DNA of 64,000 nucleotides from Rhodanobacter sp. C01 (GTDB taxonomy: Bacteria > Pseudomonadota > Gammaproteobacteria > Xanthomonadales > Rhodanobacteraceae). The translations under genes were made by a program, and so were the position numbers. The DNA lies in assembly GCF_002001045.1 (NCBI RefSeq), contig NZ_MUNR01000009.1, positions 124,001 through 188,000 on the forward strand, in the 5' to 3' direction. Shown piece after piece: positions 1 to 7,504 of this stretch. The notes below the pieces were generated by a model. It saw nothing but the letters and a program-made list of their open reading frames with translations. It did no database searches and was not told where the DNA came from. Each line of letters begins with the position of its first letter. The stretch's first letter is position 1.

Positions 1-1
1 G

Positions 2-700
2 GGTGCCAATGGCCTCGCAAACCTCAAACAGTTCGTGCGTGCCGGCGGCCTGCTGATCACCTCCGAAGACACCGCGAAGTTCGCGATCGACACCGGCATG
101 GCGCCGGGCGTGTTCGTCACGCCCACGCACAACCTGAAAATCGTCGGCAGCGTGCTGCAGGCCAACTTCGTCGATCGCAAGAACCCGATCGCGGAGGGTT
201 ACACCAGCGACGATCTCGCGCTATACAGTGCGCAGGGTCAGTCGTTCACGGTGTCCAACCTCGTCATCGGCGACAACGGGATTCCCACTGCGAAGGACTT
301 CCAGCGCCCCACCGGCCGTGGCGGCCCGCACGACACCGACACGCCCGAGGGTCGCAGCTCAGTCGAGCCGCCTGCGCTGCCCGATGCGAAGCCGTGGCAG
401 GCACTGCCGCTCAACGCCGAGCAGATGCGCAACAACCCGTGGGTGATTCCGACTGACCAGCGCCCGCAAGTGGTCCTGCGCTACGCCGACGCGGGCCATC
501 TGCTGATCGCCGGCCTGCTCGACGGCGGCGACGAGATGGCCGAACACGCCGCGGTGGTGAATGCACATTACGGCAAGGGACACGTACTGCTGTTCGCCAG
601 CAATCCGATCTGGCGCGGTGAGACCATCGGCAGCTACCCGCTGGTTTTCAACGCCATCGTCAACTACGACCGGCTGGACTCGCCCACTGTCAAGCCTTAG
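2..700 (+). CDS. C-terminal part of a probable M14-family zinc carboxypeptidase (5' truncated)
   Basis: The reading frame is open from base 2 and ends at the TAG at 698-700, so the gene begins before the window. The visible 232 residues hold a Rossmann-like segment (GLANLKQFVRAGG, then LITSEDTAKF) and near the end a YGKGHVLLFASNPIWRGET stretch. These are typical of the C-terminal amidotransferase-like domain that follows the catalytic domain in secreted M14 peptidases of Xanthomonadales. The zinc-binding catalytic domain itself is not in the window, so the peptidase call rests on similarity recalled from the family. It is convergent with the MBL gene, with a perfect hairpin between them. Confidence 0.5.
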   Translation, partial: GANGLANLKQFVRAGGLLITSEDTAKFAIDTGMAPGVFVTPTHNLKIVGSVLQANFVDRKNPIAEGYTSDDLALYSAQGQSFTVSNLVIGDNGIPTAKDFQRPTGRGGPHDTDTPEGRSSVEPPALPDAKPWQALPLNAEQMRNNPWVIPTDQRPQVVLRYADAGHLLIAGLLDGGDEMAEHAAVVNAHYGKGHVLLFASNPIWRGETIGSYPLVFNAIVNYDRLDSPTVKP

Positions 701-703
701 AAC

Positions 704-739
704 AGCAGGTCGCCATGAACAGGTTCATGGCGACCTGCT
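704..739. terminator. Perfect 17-bp inverted repeat between convergent genes
   Basis: Arms AGCAGGTCGCCATGAAC (704-720) and its exact reverse complement (723-739) are separated by only two bases. The hairpin lies 4 bases after the stop of the M14-like gene and about 40 bases after the stop of the convergent MBL gene. No T-run follows on either strand, so it is either a bidirectional termination/attenuation hairpin or a small palindromic element. Confidence 0.55.
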
Positions 740-782
740 CGAGCGTATCAGGCAGGTGTACCGAGCTCCCGGAACCACCCGC

Positions 783-1925
783 TCATGCAGGATGCCCCTG
801 CGTGACATGGGCAGAACGGTGGATGGCAGCATCGGTTTCGAACGCACGCCACCACGGCGCCTGCAAAACGGAATCGGGCCGCACGGTTTCGCCCGGGCGT
901 GGCTGCACCAGATGCACGCCCTGCTCCGCGGCCAGTGCGCGGGCGCGTTCGGCGGGCTCGTCCCAGCGATGCATGGCGAGATCGAACGTGCCCCAGTGCA
1001 CCGGCATCATCGTGCGACCGCGCACCAGCTGATGTGCGGCGATCGACTGCTCCGGCTGCATGTGCACGTCCGGCCATAGTTCGTTGTACGCACCGCATTC
1101 GATCAGGGTGAGGTCGAACGGCCCGTAGCGCTCGCCGATCTCGGCAAAGCCTGCGTGCATGCCGGTGTCGCCGCTGAAGAACAGCCGCTCGCGCGTGCCC
1201 AGCACAGTCCACGAAGCCCACAGCGTCGAGTTGCCATCGCGCAGGCCACGGCCGGAGAAATGCTGCGCCGGCGTAGCCGCGAAGGTGAGCGGGCCGAACG
1301 TCGCCTCCTGCCACCAGTCCAGCTCCACCACGCGCGCGGCTTCAATACCCCAGGCGATCAGGCGCCGCCCCACGCCGAGCGGCGTGTAGAAACGCCCGAC
1401 CTTGCGGGCCAGCGCGTGGATGGTGTCGCGATCCAGGTGATCGAAATGATCGTGCGACAACAGCACCGCGTCGATCTGCGGCAGCTGCGCCACCGTCAAT
1501 GCCGGCGGCGTGAAACGCTTGGGCCCGGCGAACGGCAGCGGCGAGGCGCGCTCGCTCAGCACCGGGTCGGTGAGCAGGCGCAGCCCATCGATCTCGATCA
1601 AGGTGGTGGAGTGGCCAAGCCACGTTACCTGGAGCGATTGCGATGCCGCGCCGTTCAATACGTCCGCGCGCACCGGCGTCACCGGCAGCAAATGGCGTGG
1701 CTTGCGCCGTATGCCGCGATTCGCCCAGAACTCGCGCATCACCACAGGCAGGCTGCCGGCGCGGGTGTCGGCCACGTTGCGAAAACGGCCGGCGCGCCAG
1801 GCGATGGAGCTGGCGTAGCCGACGTCTGCAGGTGTTCGGCGCGTCATCGTTCGCCACACCGCAAGCACGAGGCCAAGCACGGCAACGACGAGAAGACCGG
1901 CTGTCACAAGACCAGTTGCCATCAT
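783..1925 (-). CDS. MBL-fold metallo-hydrolase (NAPE-PLD/UlaG-like), membrane-anchored
   Basis: This is a 380-residue protein with one N-terminal transmembrane helix (about residues 4-25) followed by a metallo-beta-lactamase domain. The domain carries LGHSTTLIEIDG, the metal-binding SHDHFDHLD motif (about 157-165), a SGDTGMH segment and a late PVHWGTFDLA histidine. This pattern fits the NAPE-PLD/UlaG-like branch of hydrolases acting on phosphodiester or lactone bonds; the substrate cannot be read from the sequence. ATG at 1925 is preferred because GGAG (1932-1935 on the complement) lies 6 bases upstream; a TTG at 1943 lacks such a site. It is divergent from the tetR-type gene and shares a promoter region with twin dyads, so it is the probable regulatory target. 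Confidence 0.85.
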   Translation of the reverse strand: MMATGLVTAGLLVVAVLGLVLAVWRTMTRRTPADVGYASSIAWRAGRFRNVADTRAGSLPVVMREFWANRGIRRKPRHLLPVTPVRADVLNGAASQSLQVTWLGHSTTLIEIDGLRLLTDPVLSERASPLPFAGPKRFTPPALTVAQLPQIDAVLLSHDHFDHLDRDTIHALARKVGRFYTPLGVGRRLIAWGIEAARVVELDWWQEATFGPLTFAATPAQHFSGRGLRDGNSTLWASWTVLGTRERLFFSGDTGMHAGFAEIGERYGPFDLTLIECGAYNELWPDVHMQPEQSIAAHQLVRGRTMMPVHWGTFDLAMHRWDEPAERARALAAEQGVHLVQPRPGETVRPDSVLQAPWWRAFETDAAIHRSAHVTQGHPA

Positions 1926-1941
1926 GGGAAACTCCGTCAGC

Positions 1942-1963
1942 AAGTAAACGACACCGTATACTT
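1942..1963. promoter_or_regulatory. Probable TetR operator, copy 1
   Basis: Imperfect palindrome AAGTAAAC-N6-GTATACTT (7 of 8 arm positions complementary), sitting 17 bases upstream of the MBL start codon. The same 8+6+8 layout recurs exactly 40 bases further on. GTATAC could also serve as part of a -10 element. Confidence 0.65.
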
Positions 1964-1981
1964 TATGCCGCCCCGCAAAGA

Positions 1982-2003
1982 AAGTAAACTACTCCGTATA
2001 CTT
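1982..2003. promoter_or_regulatory. Probable TetR operator, copy 2
   Basis: Second AAGTAAAC-N6-GTATACTT dyad, both arms identical to copy 1, 40 bp away (about four helical turns). It ends 15 bases before the proposed TTG start of the TetR gene, which is the layout expected for autoregulation and for control of the divergent MBL gene. Confidence 0.65.
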
Positions 2004-2018
2004 TTCAGGAAACCGCCT

Positions 2019-2627
2019 TTGAACCGCAGCCTGAGCAAGCGCAACGCCATGCTCGATGCCGGCATCGCCGAACTCGCCGAGCATGGGCTGGCCGGTGCCA
2101 GCATGGAATCCATCGCCGGTCGCGCCGAGGTGTCCAAGCGCACGCTGTACAAACACTTCCCGTCCAAGGAAGCGGTGTTCGAAGCGGTACTGGCGCTGTT
2201 GATCGAACGGGTCGACCCGCTCGTCAAGCTGCATTACGACAAGAAGCGCGACTTCGTCGAGCAACTGCGCGAGATCGCCGCGCAGGAAATGCAGCTGATC
2301 TGCGATCCCGACTTCGTGCGGCTGAGCCGCGTGCTGATGGTCGAATGCATGCGCTCGGAAGAGCGCAGCCTGAGTCTGATCGCGCAGTTCGGCGAAAAGG
2401 AGAATGGCCTGTTTGGCTGGTTCAGCGAAGCCGGCAACGCCGGCAAGCTGGGCAAGCTCGACCCGCGCGCGATCGCCGACCTGTTCGTGGCGATGCTCAA
2501 GTCAAGCATCTACTGGCATTCGGTGATCGGGTGGCAACCGGCCCCGAACAAGGCCACGCAGAAGCGCGTCATCGACGAGGCCTGCCTCACCCTGATGAGT
2601 CGACTGGAACAAGCCCGCTCGCGCTGA
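2019..2627 (+). CDS. TetR/AcrR-family transcriptional regulator
   Basis: The N-terminal helix-turn-helix is clear: AMLDAGIAELAEHGLAGASM, then SIAGRAEVSKRTLYKHFPSKE, the canonical TetR recognition helix. A helical ligand domain of about 150 residues follows and resembles the TetR C-terminal AefR-like type. The start is a choice between ATG 1965 and TTG 2019. TTG 2019 has AGGA 8 bases upstream and leaves both operator dyads outside the coding region, so it is preferred; with ATG 1965 the second dyad would be coding. It is divergent from the MBL hydrolase, which it probably represses. The inducer is unknown. Confidence 0.85.
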   Translation: MNRSLSKRNAMLDAGIAELAEHGLAGASMESIAGRAEVSKRTLYKHFPSKEAVFEAVLALLIERVDPLVKLHYDKKRDFVEQLREIAAQEMQLICDPDFVRLSRVLMVECMRSEERSLSLIAQFGEKENGLFGWFSEAGNAGKLGKLDPRAIADLFVAMLKSSIYWHSVIGWQPAPNKATQKRVIDEACLTLMSRLEQARSR

Positions 2628-2633
2628 GCGGGC
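2613..2633. terminator. Short hairpin at the tetR / M28 convergence
   Basis: GCCCGCTC (2613-2620) pairs exactly with GAGCGGGC (2626-2633) around a 5-base loop. It overlaps the TetR stop codon and lies between two convergent genes. No T-tract follows, so it is only a weak terminator candidate. Confidence 0.35.
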
Positions 2634-2691
2634 ATGCTCATTCCCCTTGTTGTGGAAAAGCAGGCGCCGGCACGGCAGCCGACGCCATCCA

Positions 2692-4395
2692 TCATTTCGT
2701 TGCGTTGGCCTTGTCGTGCGGCATCATCGCCTCGCGCTTGGCGCGGAACGGGCTGTCGGGATACCACGCCGGCCACACACCGACCTGGCTCAGGTGCTGG
2801 CCCAGTTCATACAGCGCCTGGGTATCCTCGAGGATGCCGGAGTAATCCCAGTCCGGATTGAAGACATCATTCGGCGTGTGATAGTGATGCGCCGTATAGT
2901 CATCCGCTGCCTTTTGTCCCGCCGCCTTGCCGCCATCGAGCAGATCAAGACCCGAGCTGGCCAGCATCGCCGGCACACCGGCCTTGGCGAAGCTGAAATG
3001 ATCGGAGCGGAAGTAGAAGCCGTTCTCCGGCGTGGTTTCCGGTGAAGTCACCCGGCCCTGCGTCTTCAGCACCTCGGCGAGCATGTCCTCCAGTTGCGAC
3101 TGGCCCATTCCGATCACCGTCATGTCACGGGCGCGACCGATGATCGGCAGTGCGTCGACCGCGATATCGGCCACTGTCTTGTCCAGCGGGAACACCGGCT
3201 TGGCCGCGTAATACTGCGAACCGAGCAGGCCCGACTCCTCCATCGTCGGCATGAAGAACAGCACGCTGCGCGGTGGCGGCGTCTGTTGGTGGGCGAACGC
3301 ATCGGCCAGTTCCAGCAGCATGGTCAGACCAGTGCCATTGTCGATCGCGCCGCTGAAGACCTGATGTCCCTTGCGTGTGGGATCGGTGCCGAGGTGATCC
3401 CAGTGCGCGGTGAAGATCACCGCCTCGTCGGGCTTGGTGCTGCCCTTGACCATCGCCACCACATTCTTCGATTCGAGATGGCCGATCTTGTTGCTCAGGC
3501 TGATCGAGGCGGTGGCATCCAGCGGCACCGGCTTGAAGCCCGGCTTCGCCGCTGCCTTTTCCAGCTGACCGAAGTCGAGGCCGGCATCGGCGAACAATCG
3601 CGTGGCGGCAGCGCGGGTCAGCCAGCCGGCCACCGGCAGCCGCGGCGACGGATCGACGCTGGCAGGCAGGCTCAACTGCGGCCCGCTGCCACTGTTCTGC
3701 AGCACGCTGAACGGATAGCCGGCAGCCGCATCGCTGGTATGCACGATGAAGCATGCAGCCGCGCCTTTCAGTGCCGCCTCCGCATACTTGTAGGTCCAGC
3801 GGCCGTAGTAGGTCATCGCGCGGCCGTTGAACAGTTTCGGATCGCCGGTGGCAAAGCCTGGATCGTTGACCAGCACGATCACCGTCTTGCCCTTCACGTC
3901 GACGCCCTGGTAATCGTTCCAGTGCCAGTTCGGCGCATCGACTCCATAGCCCAGGAACACCACGGGTGAGTTCTTCAGGTCGACCTGGGGCTTTGCCTGC
4001 AGCGTCTCGGCCATCATGTCGGTGTGGTAGGCGAACTTCGCCGACTTGCCGTGCGCGGTGATATCCAGCGTCACATCCGTATTCAGCAGCTGGGTTGAGT
4101 CCGCCGGCACCGCCTGATACCAGGAGCCGTGGTTGCCCGGTTGCAGGCCCATTCGCTTGAACTGCTCGACCAGCCAGTCGGTGGTGCGCTGGCCGCCGAT
4201 CGTGCCGGGCTTGCGCCCGCCGAACGCATCCGAGCTGAGCGTCTTGTCGAACTGCGCGAAGTCCGCGGCGTTGATTTGCGGTGCCAGCGCGACCTCGCGC
4301 GTCGATGGGCCGGCGGAAGCTGGCGGAGTCGCTGCCATCAGCGAGCTGACGCCCGTGCCCAAGGCAATCAGAAGAGCAATGGTCGTGGCGCGCAT
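2692..4395 (-). CDS. Secreted M28-family zinc aminopeptidase with PA domain
   Basis: This 567-residue protein starts with a signal peptide (MRATTIALLIALG..., cleavage near residue 22). It has a PA-type insert around residues 100-300 and an M28 co-catalytic dizinc peptidase domain. Visible metal ligands follow the M28 order: His in HWDH (331), Asp in AIDNGTG (352), Glu-Glu in MEESG (386-387), Asp in the IAVDALP segment (about 414) and His in RSDHFSFA (466). It should remove N-terminal residues from peptides in the periplasm or outside the cell. ATG 4395 is chosen because it begins the signal peptide and has GGAG just upstream; the frame is open further upstream but has no sensible N-terminus there. 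Confidence 0.9.
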   Translation of the reverse strand: MRATTIALLIALGTGVSSLMAATPPASAGPSTREVALAPQINAADFAQFDKTLSSDAFGGRKPGTIGGQRTTDWLVEQFKRMGLQPGNHGSWYQAVPADSTQLLNTDVTLDITAHGKSAKFAYHTDMMAETLQAKPQVDLKNSPVVFLGYGVDAPNWHWNDYQGVDVKGKTVIVLVNDPGFATGDPKLFNGRAMTYYGRWTYKYAEAALKGAAACFIVHTSDAAAGYPFSVLQNSGSGPQLSLPASVDPSPRLPVAGWLTRAAATRLFADAGLDFGQLEKAAAKPGFKPVPLDATASISLSNKIGHLESKNVVAMVKGSTKPDEAVIFTAHWDHLGTDPTRKGHQVFSGAIDNGTGLTMLLELADAFAHQQTPPPRSVLFFMPTMEESGLLGSQYYAAKPVFPLDKTVADIAVDALPIIGRARDMTVIGMGQSQLEDMLAEVLKTQGRVTSPETTPENGFYFRSDHFSFAKAGVPAMLASSGLDLLDGGKAAGQKAADDYTAHHYHTPNDVFNPDWDYSGILEDTQALYELGQHLSQVGVWPAWYPDSPFRAKREAMMPHDKANATK

Positions 4396-4615
4396 CGGGA
4401 GACTCCAGTGCCGGGGACAAGCCACTGTTTTAACGCGACCATCCATCGCTGTCCATGCTGCTGGCACTCATGCACCGTGCGAACCGACCTGCGCCCATGC
4501 CGACAACCATGGGCAAACCGTCCCATGCAGGCAAAATTGTCGCTGGCAGCAACTGTCGTACGATGGCTCTGCACCGACGACGGCATCGTATCCACCACCC
4601 GCAGCGAGGAGTCCC

Positions 4616-5086
4616 ATGCCAAGAATTGATATCGACTCTGTCCCCGAGCGCACGGGCTCGGGATATCCGGCACCGTTTGCGCAGTTGGCCGGTGCACGCA
4701 TCAAGCAGGCGCTGGGCAATGCCGGCGGCCTTGCCGATTTCGGCGTCAACCTCACCCGGTTGCCGTCAGGCGCGTGGTCGAGCCAGCGGCACTGGCATAC
4801 CCACGAGGACGAATTCGTCTACGTGCTGTCGGGCGAACTCACGCTGATCACCGATGCCGGCGAACAGACGCTGCGCGCGAATGACTGCGCGGCGTTTCCC
4901 AAGGCCGTGGCCGATGGCCACCACCTGATCAACCGCGGCACGGAAACCGCCGTCTATCTGGAAATAGGCTCGCGCTGCGAGAACGACAGCTGCAACTATC
5001 CCGACATCGACCTGCATTGGGATCCGCAGGCAGGCTATACGCACAGGGATGGCACGCCCTATCCCAAGCCACCCGGCAAGACATGA
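4616..5086 (+). CDS. Small single-domain cupin protein
   Basis: This 156-residue protein has one cupin barrel. The metal-binding motif 1 appears as HWHTHEDEFVYVLSGE and motif 2 around FPKAVADGHHLINRG. The start ATG 4616 has GAGGAG 5-10 bases upstream. Cupins of this layout bind a divalent metal and range from isomerases to dioxygenases and regulatory sugar binders; nothing here selects among them. The tail (HWDPQAGYTHRDGTPYPK) is typical of a widespread uncharacterised proteobacterial subfamily. It stands alone, convergent with the downstream cyclase gene. Confidence 0.85.
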   Translation: MPRIDIDSVPERTGSGYPAPFAQLAGARIKQALGNAGGLADFGVNLTRLPSGAWSSQRHWHTHEDEFVYVLSGELTLITDAGEQTLRANDCAAFPKAVADGHHLINRGTETAVYLEIGSRCENDSCNYPDIDLHWDPQAGYTHRDGTPYPKPPGKT

Positions 5087-5122
5087 AACCATCAGGCCAC
5101 AGACGCTGACTGCCTGCGCAAA

Positions 5123-6910
5123 TCAGCCTGCCTGTGCGTAGGCTTCCCGCGTTTCGCTGCAGCTGGCACTCACCCGATTGCGTCCTTCGCGTTTGGCCCG
5201 GTAGAGCGCCTCGTCGGCATGGATCAGCAACTGGCGTAACTCATAACCGGAGTGCACCACGCTGGAAACGCCGAAGCTGGCGGAAACCGGAATGCCGGGA
5301 GCATCTTCGCCTGCGGCAGCAGTGGCGATCGCCAAGCGGATCTGCTCGGCACGGCCGAGAACCTGTTCCAGCGTGTACTCCGGCAACAGGATGCCAAACT
5401 CCTCACCGCCGAGACGACCGAAGATATCGGTCGAACGCAGATGGGCCTTGCATGCCTCGACGGCACGCTGCAGCACGCGATCGCCTACGGCATGGCCATG
5501 GGTGTCGTTGACGGTCTTGAAATGGTCCAGATCGATCAGCACCAGGCAGGCGCCCCGTGACGATTTCCGGCAGTACTGCAGTTGCAGTCCAGCCTCGTTG
5601 AGGAAGTGCTGCCGGTTGAAGATGCCGGTAAGGCCGTCGCGCCGGGCCAGCTTCATGAAGCGCAACTGCGAACGCTTGATCTTGTAGGTCCACAGAGCGA
5701 TCGAGGCCAGCACCAGCACCAACAGGGCGATATACAGCCGACTGGCAACCGCCGCCTTTTTGGCCAGCTTCTGCTGCAGCTGGAGTATCTCGTTCTGCTT
5801 GTTCAGCGTGTCGATCTGAAGCTTCTTCGCCTGTACCTGCTGCTCGACGGCCTGATACGCCAACGCCTTCGCGCTCACCTCGTTCAAGTAGCCCTTGTCG
5901 GCGGCCATGTATTTTTCGTGATAGCTCAGCGCAGCGTCCAGGTCACCCTGCTTCTTCGCGATCAGGTACAGCAATTCATAGGCGCTGGTCTGCGACTTGG
6001 TGAACTCGTGCTTGACCCCGCCATCAACAGCGGCATGGGCATACTGTTGCGCCAGCGCAATCTCGCCCTCATTCCAATATGCCTGCGCCAGCGAGGCATC
6101 AAACTGCGAGGTCAGCTCCGGGTAGCCGATGTGTTGAACGTCGGCGTAGTTCTTCTGCAAAAGCTTGATCGCCGCGGCTGATTGGCCATGCTGAATGTCG
6201 GAACCCGCCACATAGGCACGTATCAAATTGCCGAAGAGGAAGTCCGATGCCTTGTTGCAAGCATCAATACCTTCACTGGACTCCTTCTCGAATGTCGAGA
6301 ACTTCCCGCTTTCATAGATCGATTGAACCCGGAGAAACCTGCCTTTGCAGTCACCTCTACCATCAGGGTTTTCTCGAAGCATCTTATTCGCGTAGTTCAA
6401 GCCAAGATCATATTGGCCCGCTTCGTTGTACAGCGTCCCCGCCACACCCAAAGCCTGTATCCGGGCATCCTTGTCGACAATCTGTGGCAACTGATCCAGC
6501 AGCTGGCGCATCCGCGCAAAGGCATCCTCGTAGTGGGATCCGATCACAAGAGTGTTCACCAAGGTCAACCCCGCGCGAAATCGCAAGATGGCATCCGTGG
6601 GCTCCGCAATGATCGCGTTCAGCAGTGGAGTAGCGGCTTCGTAATCGCCTTGATAACAGACTTCCCATGCCTGAAGAAAGTGCAGGTACATTCGTTGAGA
6701 TGGAGAAAGTTTTGCCGCCGTGCCGGCGAGCCGACTTATAAGTTGCAAGAACTCAGCATGATTCGACGTCTTGACGCTATCCGCCTGCTTGAGCAGTTGC
6801 GCGGAATCATCTGATGCGGGCACGGCCGCAACGGCCGTGCCCGTCAGCATTGCCATGAGCAATAGGCCGCCGGCAAAGCCTGCCCAGCACTGTCTGCTCG
6901 ATAAGAACAT
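5123..6910 (-). CDS. Diguanylate cyclase with periplasmic TPR-like sensor (paralogue A)
   Basis: This 595-residue protein has a signal peptide or N-terminal helix (about 1-28) and a long helical-repeat region of TPR character (about 35-345; motifs such as GDYEAATPLLNAI and GDLDAALSYHEKY). A coiled linker, a transmembrane helix (about 393-410) and a cytoplasmic GGDEF domain (about 424-583) follow. The active-site loop is GGEEF, and an RxxD inhibitory site (RSTD) sits 5 residues before it, so it should make c-di-GMP from GTP with product inhibition. It starts 24 bases after the preceding small precursor-like gene and is probably co-transcribed with it. Its paralogue B lies at 7505-9292: GGDEF domains are nearly identical, sensor halves are much less alike. 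In a counted 60-base sample the sensor-coding DNA is 47-50% GC, against 65% in the GGDEF part. Confidence 0.9.
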   Translation of the reverse strand: MFLSSRQCWAGFAGGLLLMAMLTGTAVAAVPASDDSAQLLKQADSVKTSNHAEFLQLISRLAGTAAKLSPSQRMYLHFLQAWEVCYQGDYEAATPLLNAIIAEPTDAILRFRAGLTLVNTLVIGSHYEDAFARMRQLLDQLPQIVDKDARIQALGVAGTLYNEAGQYDLGLNYANKMLRENPDGRGDCKGRFLRVQSIYESGKFSTFEKESSEGIDACNKASDFLFGNLIRAYVAGSDIQHGQSAAAIKLLQKNYADVQHIGYPELTSQFDASLAQAYWNEGEIALAQQYAHAAVDGGVKHEFTKSQTSAYELLYLIAKKQGDLDAALSYHEKYMAADKGYLNEVSAKALAYQAVEQQVQAKKLQIDTLNKQNEILQLQQKLAKKAAVASRLYIALLVLVLASIALWTYKIKRSQLRFMKLARRDGLTGIFNRQHFLNEAGLQLQYCRKSSRGACLVLIDLDHFKTVNDTHGHAVGDRVLQRAVEACKAHLRSTDIFGRLGGEEFGILLPEYTLEQVLGRAEQIRLAIATAAAGEDAPGIPVSASFGVSSVVHSGYELRQLLIHADEALYRAKREGRNRVSASCSETREAYAQAG

Positions 6911-6934
6911 CAACTAGTCCATCCGGATCACGAC

Positions 6935-7216
6935 TTAAAACCCGCTGTGCTCGGAGGCCTCACCTGGCTCCTTTGAGGGAGTCTCCTCGTCCTCGTCGCC
7001 TTCCTCTTCATCCTCATTGCCCGGGAAAAGAGCACTGCAGACAGTAACCTGTCCCAGCAATGTTTCCAGCCGTGCTTGATCTTTTGCGAGAATCGTCGCC
7101 TGCAACTCCGGAGCAATCTCTGCGCTGCTCAACGCCAGTTCCACTTCGTCCTGCGACGCATGACGCAACTGCGCGTCCTGCCCCACCCGTTCCAGAAAAT
7201 CGATGACATCGATCAT
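6935..7216 (-). CDS. Putative split-borosin precursor peptide A
   Basis: This 93-residue protein has a helical N-terminal leader (MIDVIDFLERVGQDAQLRHA, then a helix ending ILAKD and a LLG). A short segment QVTVCSALFPG follows, then an acidic tail rich in E and D. Over the first 70 residues about half the positions match the paralogue at 9337-9642, with the leader and the LG...PGxEDE frame conserved and the residues between them replaced. The methyltransferase at 9747 belongs to the borosin family, so this is inferred to be a substrate whose core lies around residues 56-66. A clear ribosome site (GGGGG, 6 bases upstream) supports the start. It sits directly upstream of cyclase A. An unrelated small regulatory protein is the alternative. 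Confidence 0.75.
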   Translation of the reverse strand: MIDVIDFLERVGQDAQLRHASQDEVELALSSAEIAPELQATILAKDQARLETLLGQVTVCSALFPGNEDEEEGDEDEETPSKEPGEASEHSGF

Positions 7217-7504
7217 TGCCTGCCCCCTGACAGTTGGTTGTTTTGAAACGCACTGCGATGGTCAATGATTTGACCATATACGTTCGACCAAGGCCCCTGG
7301 CCCCCTCGGATATGTCGAATTGTGGCATATCATGGGTGCCTGCCGGTGGCAGCGTCATATTTCCAGCATTGCCGCCAACGATCGCCGGGCCGGTCATCCC
7401 GCCATGCTCTTTCCGAAGCCCTAGGCCGTTTGTTTCACCAGGGCAGCGCCTGGAAATCGAATGGCGGCGGCGAACGCCAACAGCCCGACCGGAAATTCAG
7501 CCCG
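7217..7504. other. Intergenic spacer upstream of precursor A
   Basis: This 288-base gap separates cyclase B from precursor A on the minus strand. No conserved ORF is seen. Its size leaves room for a separate promoter for the precursor A - cyclase A pair, but I could not identify convincing -35/-10 elements. Confidence 0.4.

Noticed and set aside
3125-4420. 431-residue minus-strand frame within the M28 gene
   Set aside because: Out-of-frame shadow: extremely Arg/Gly-rich, no motif, while the M28 frame has complete zinc ligands.
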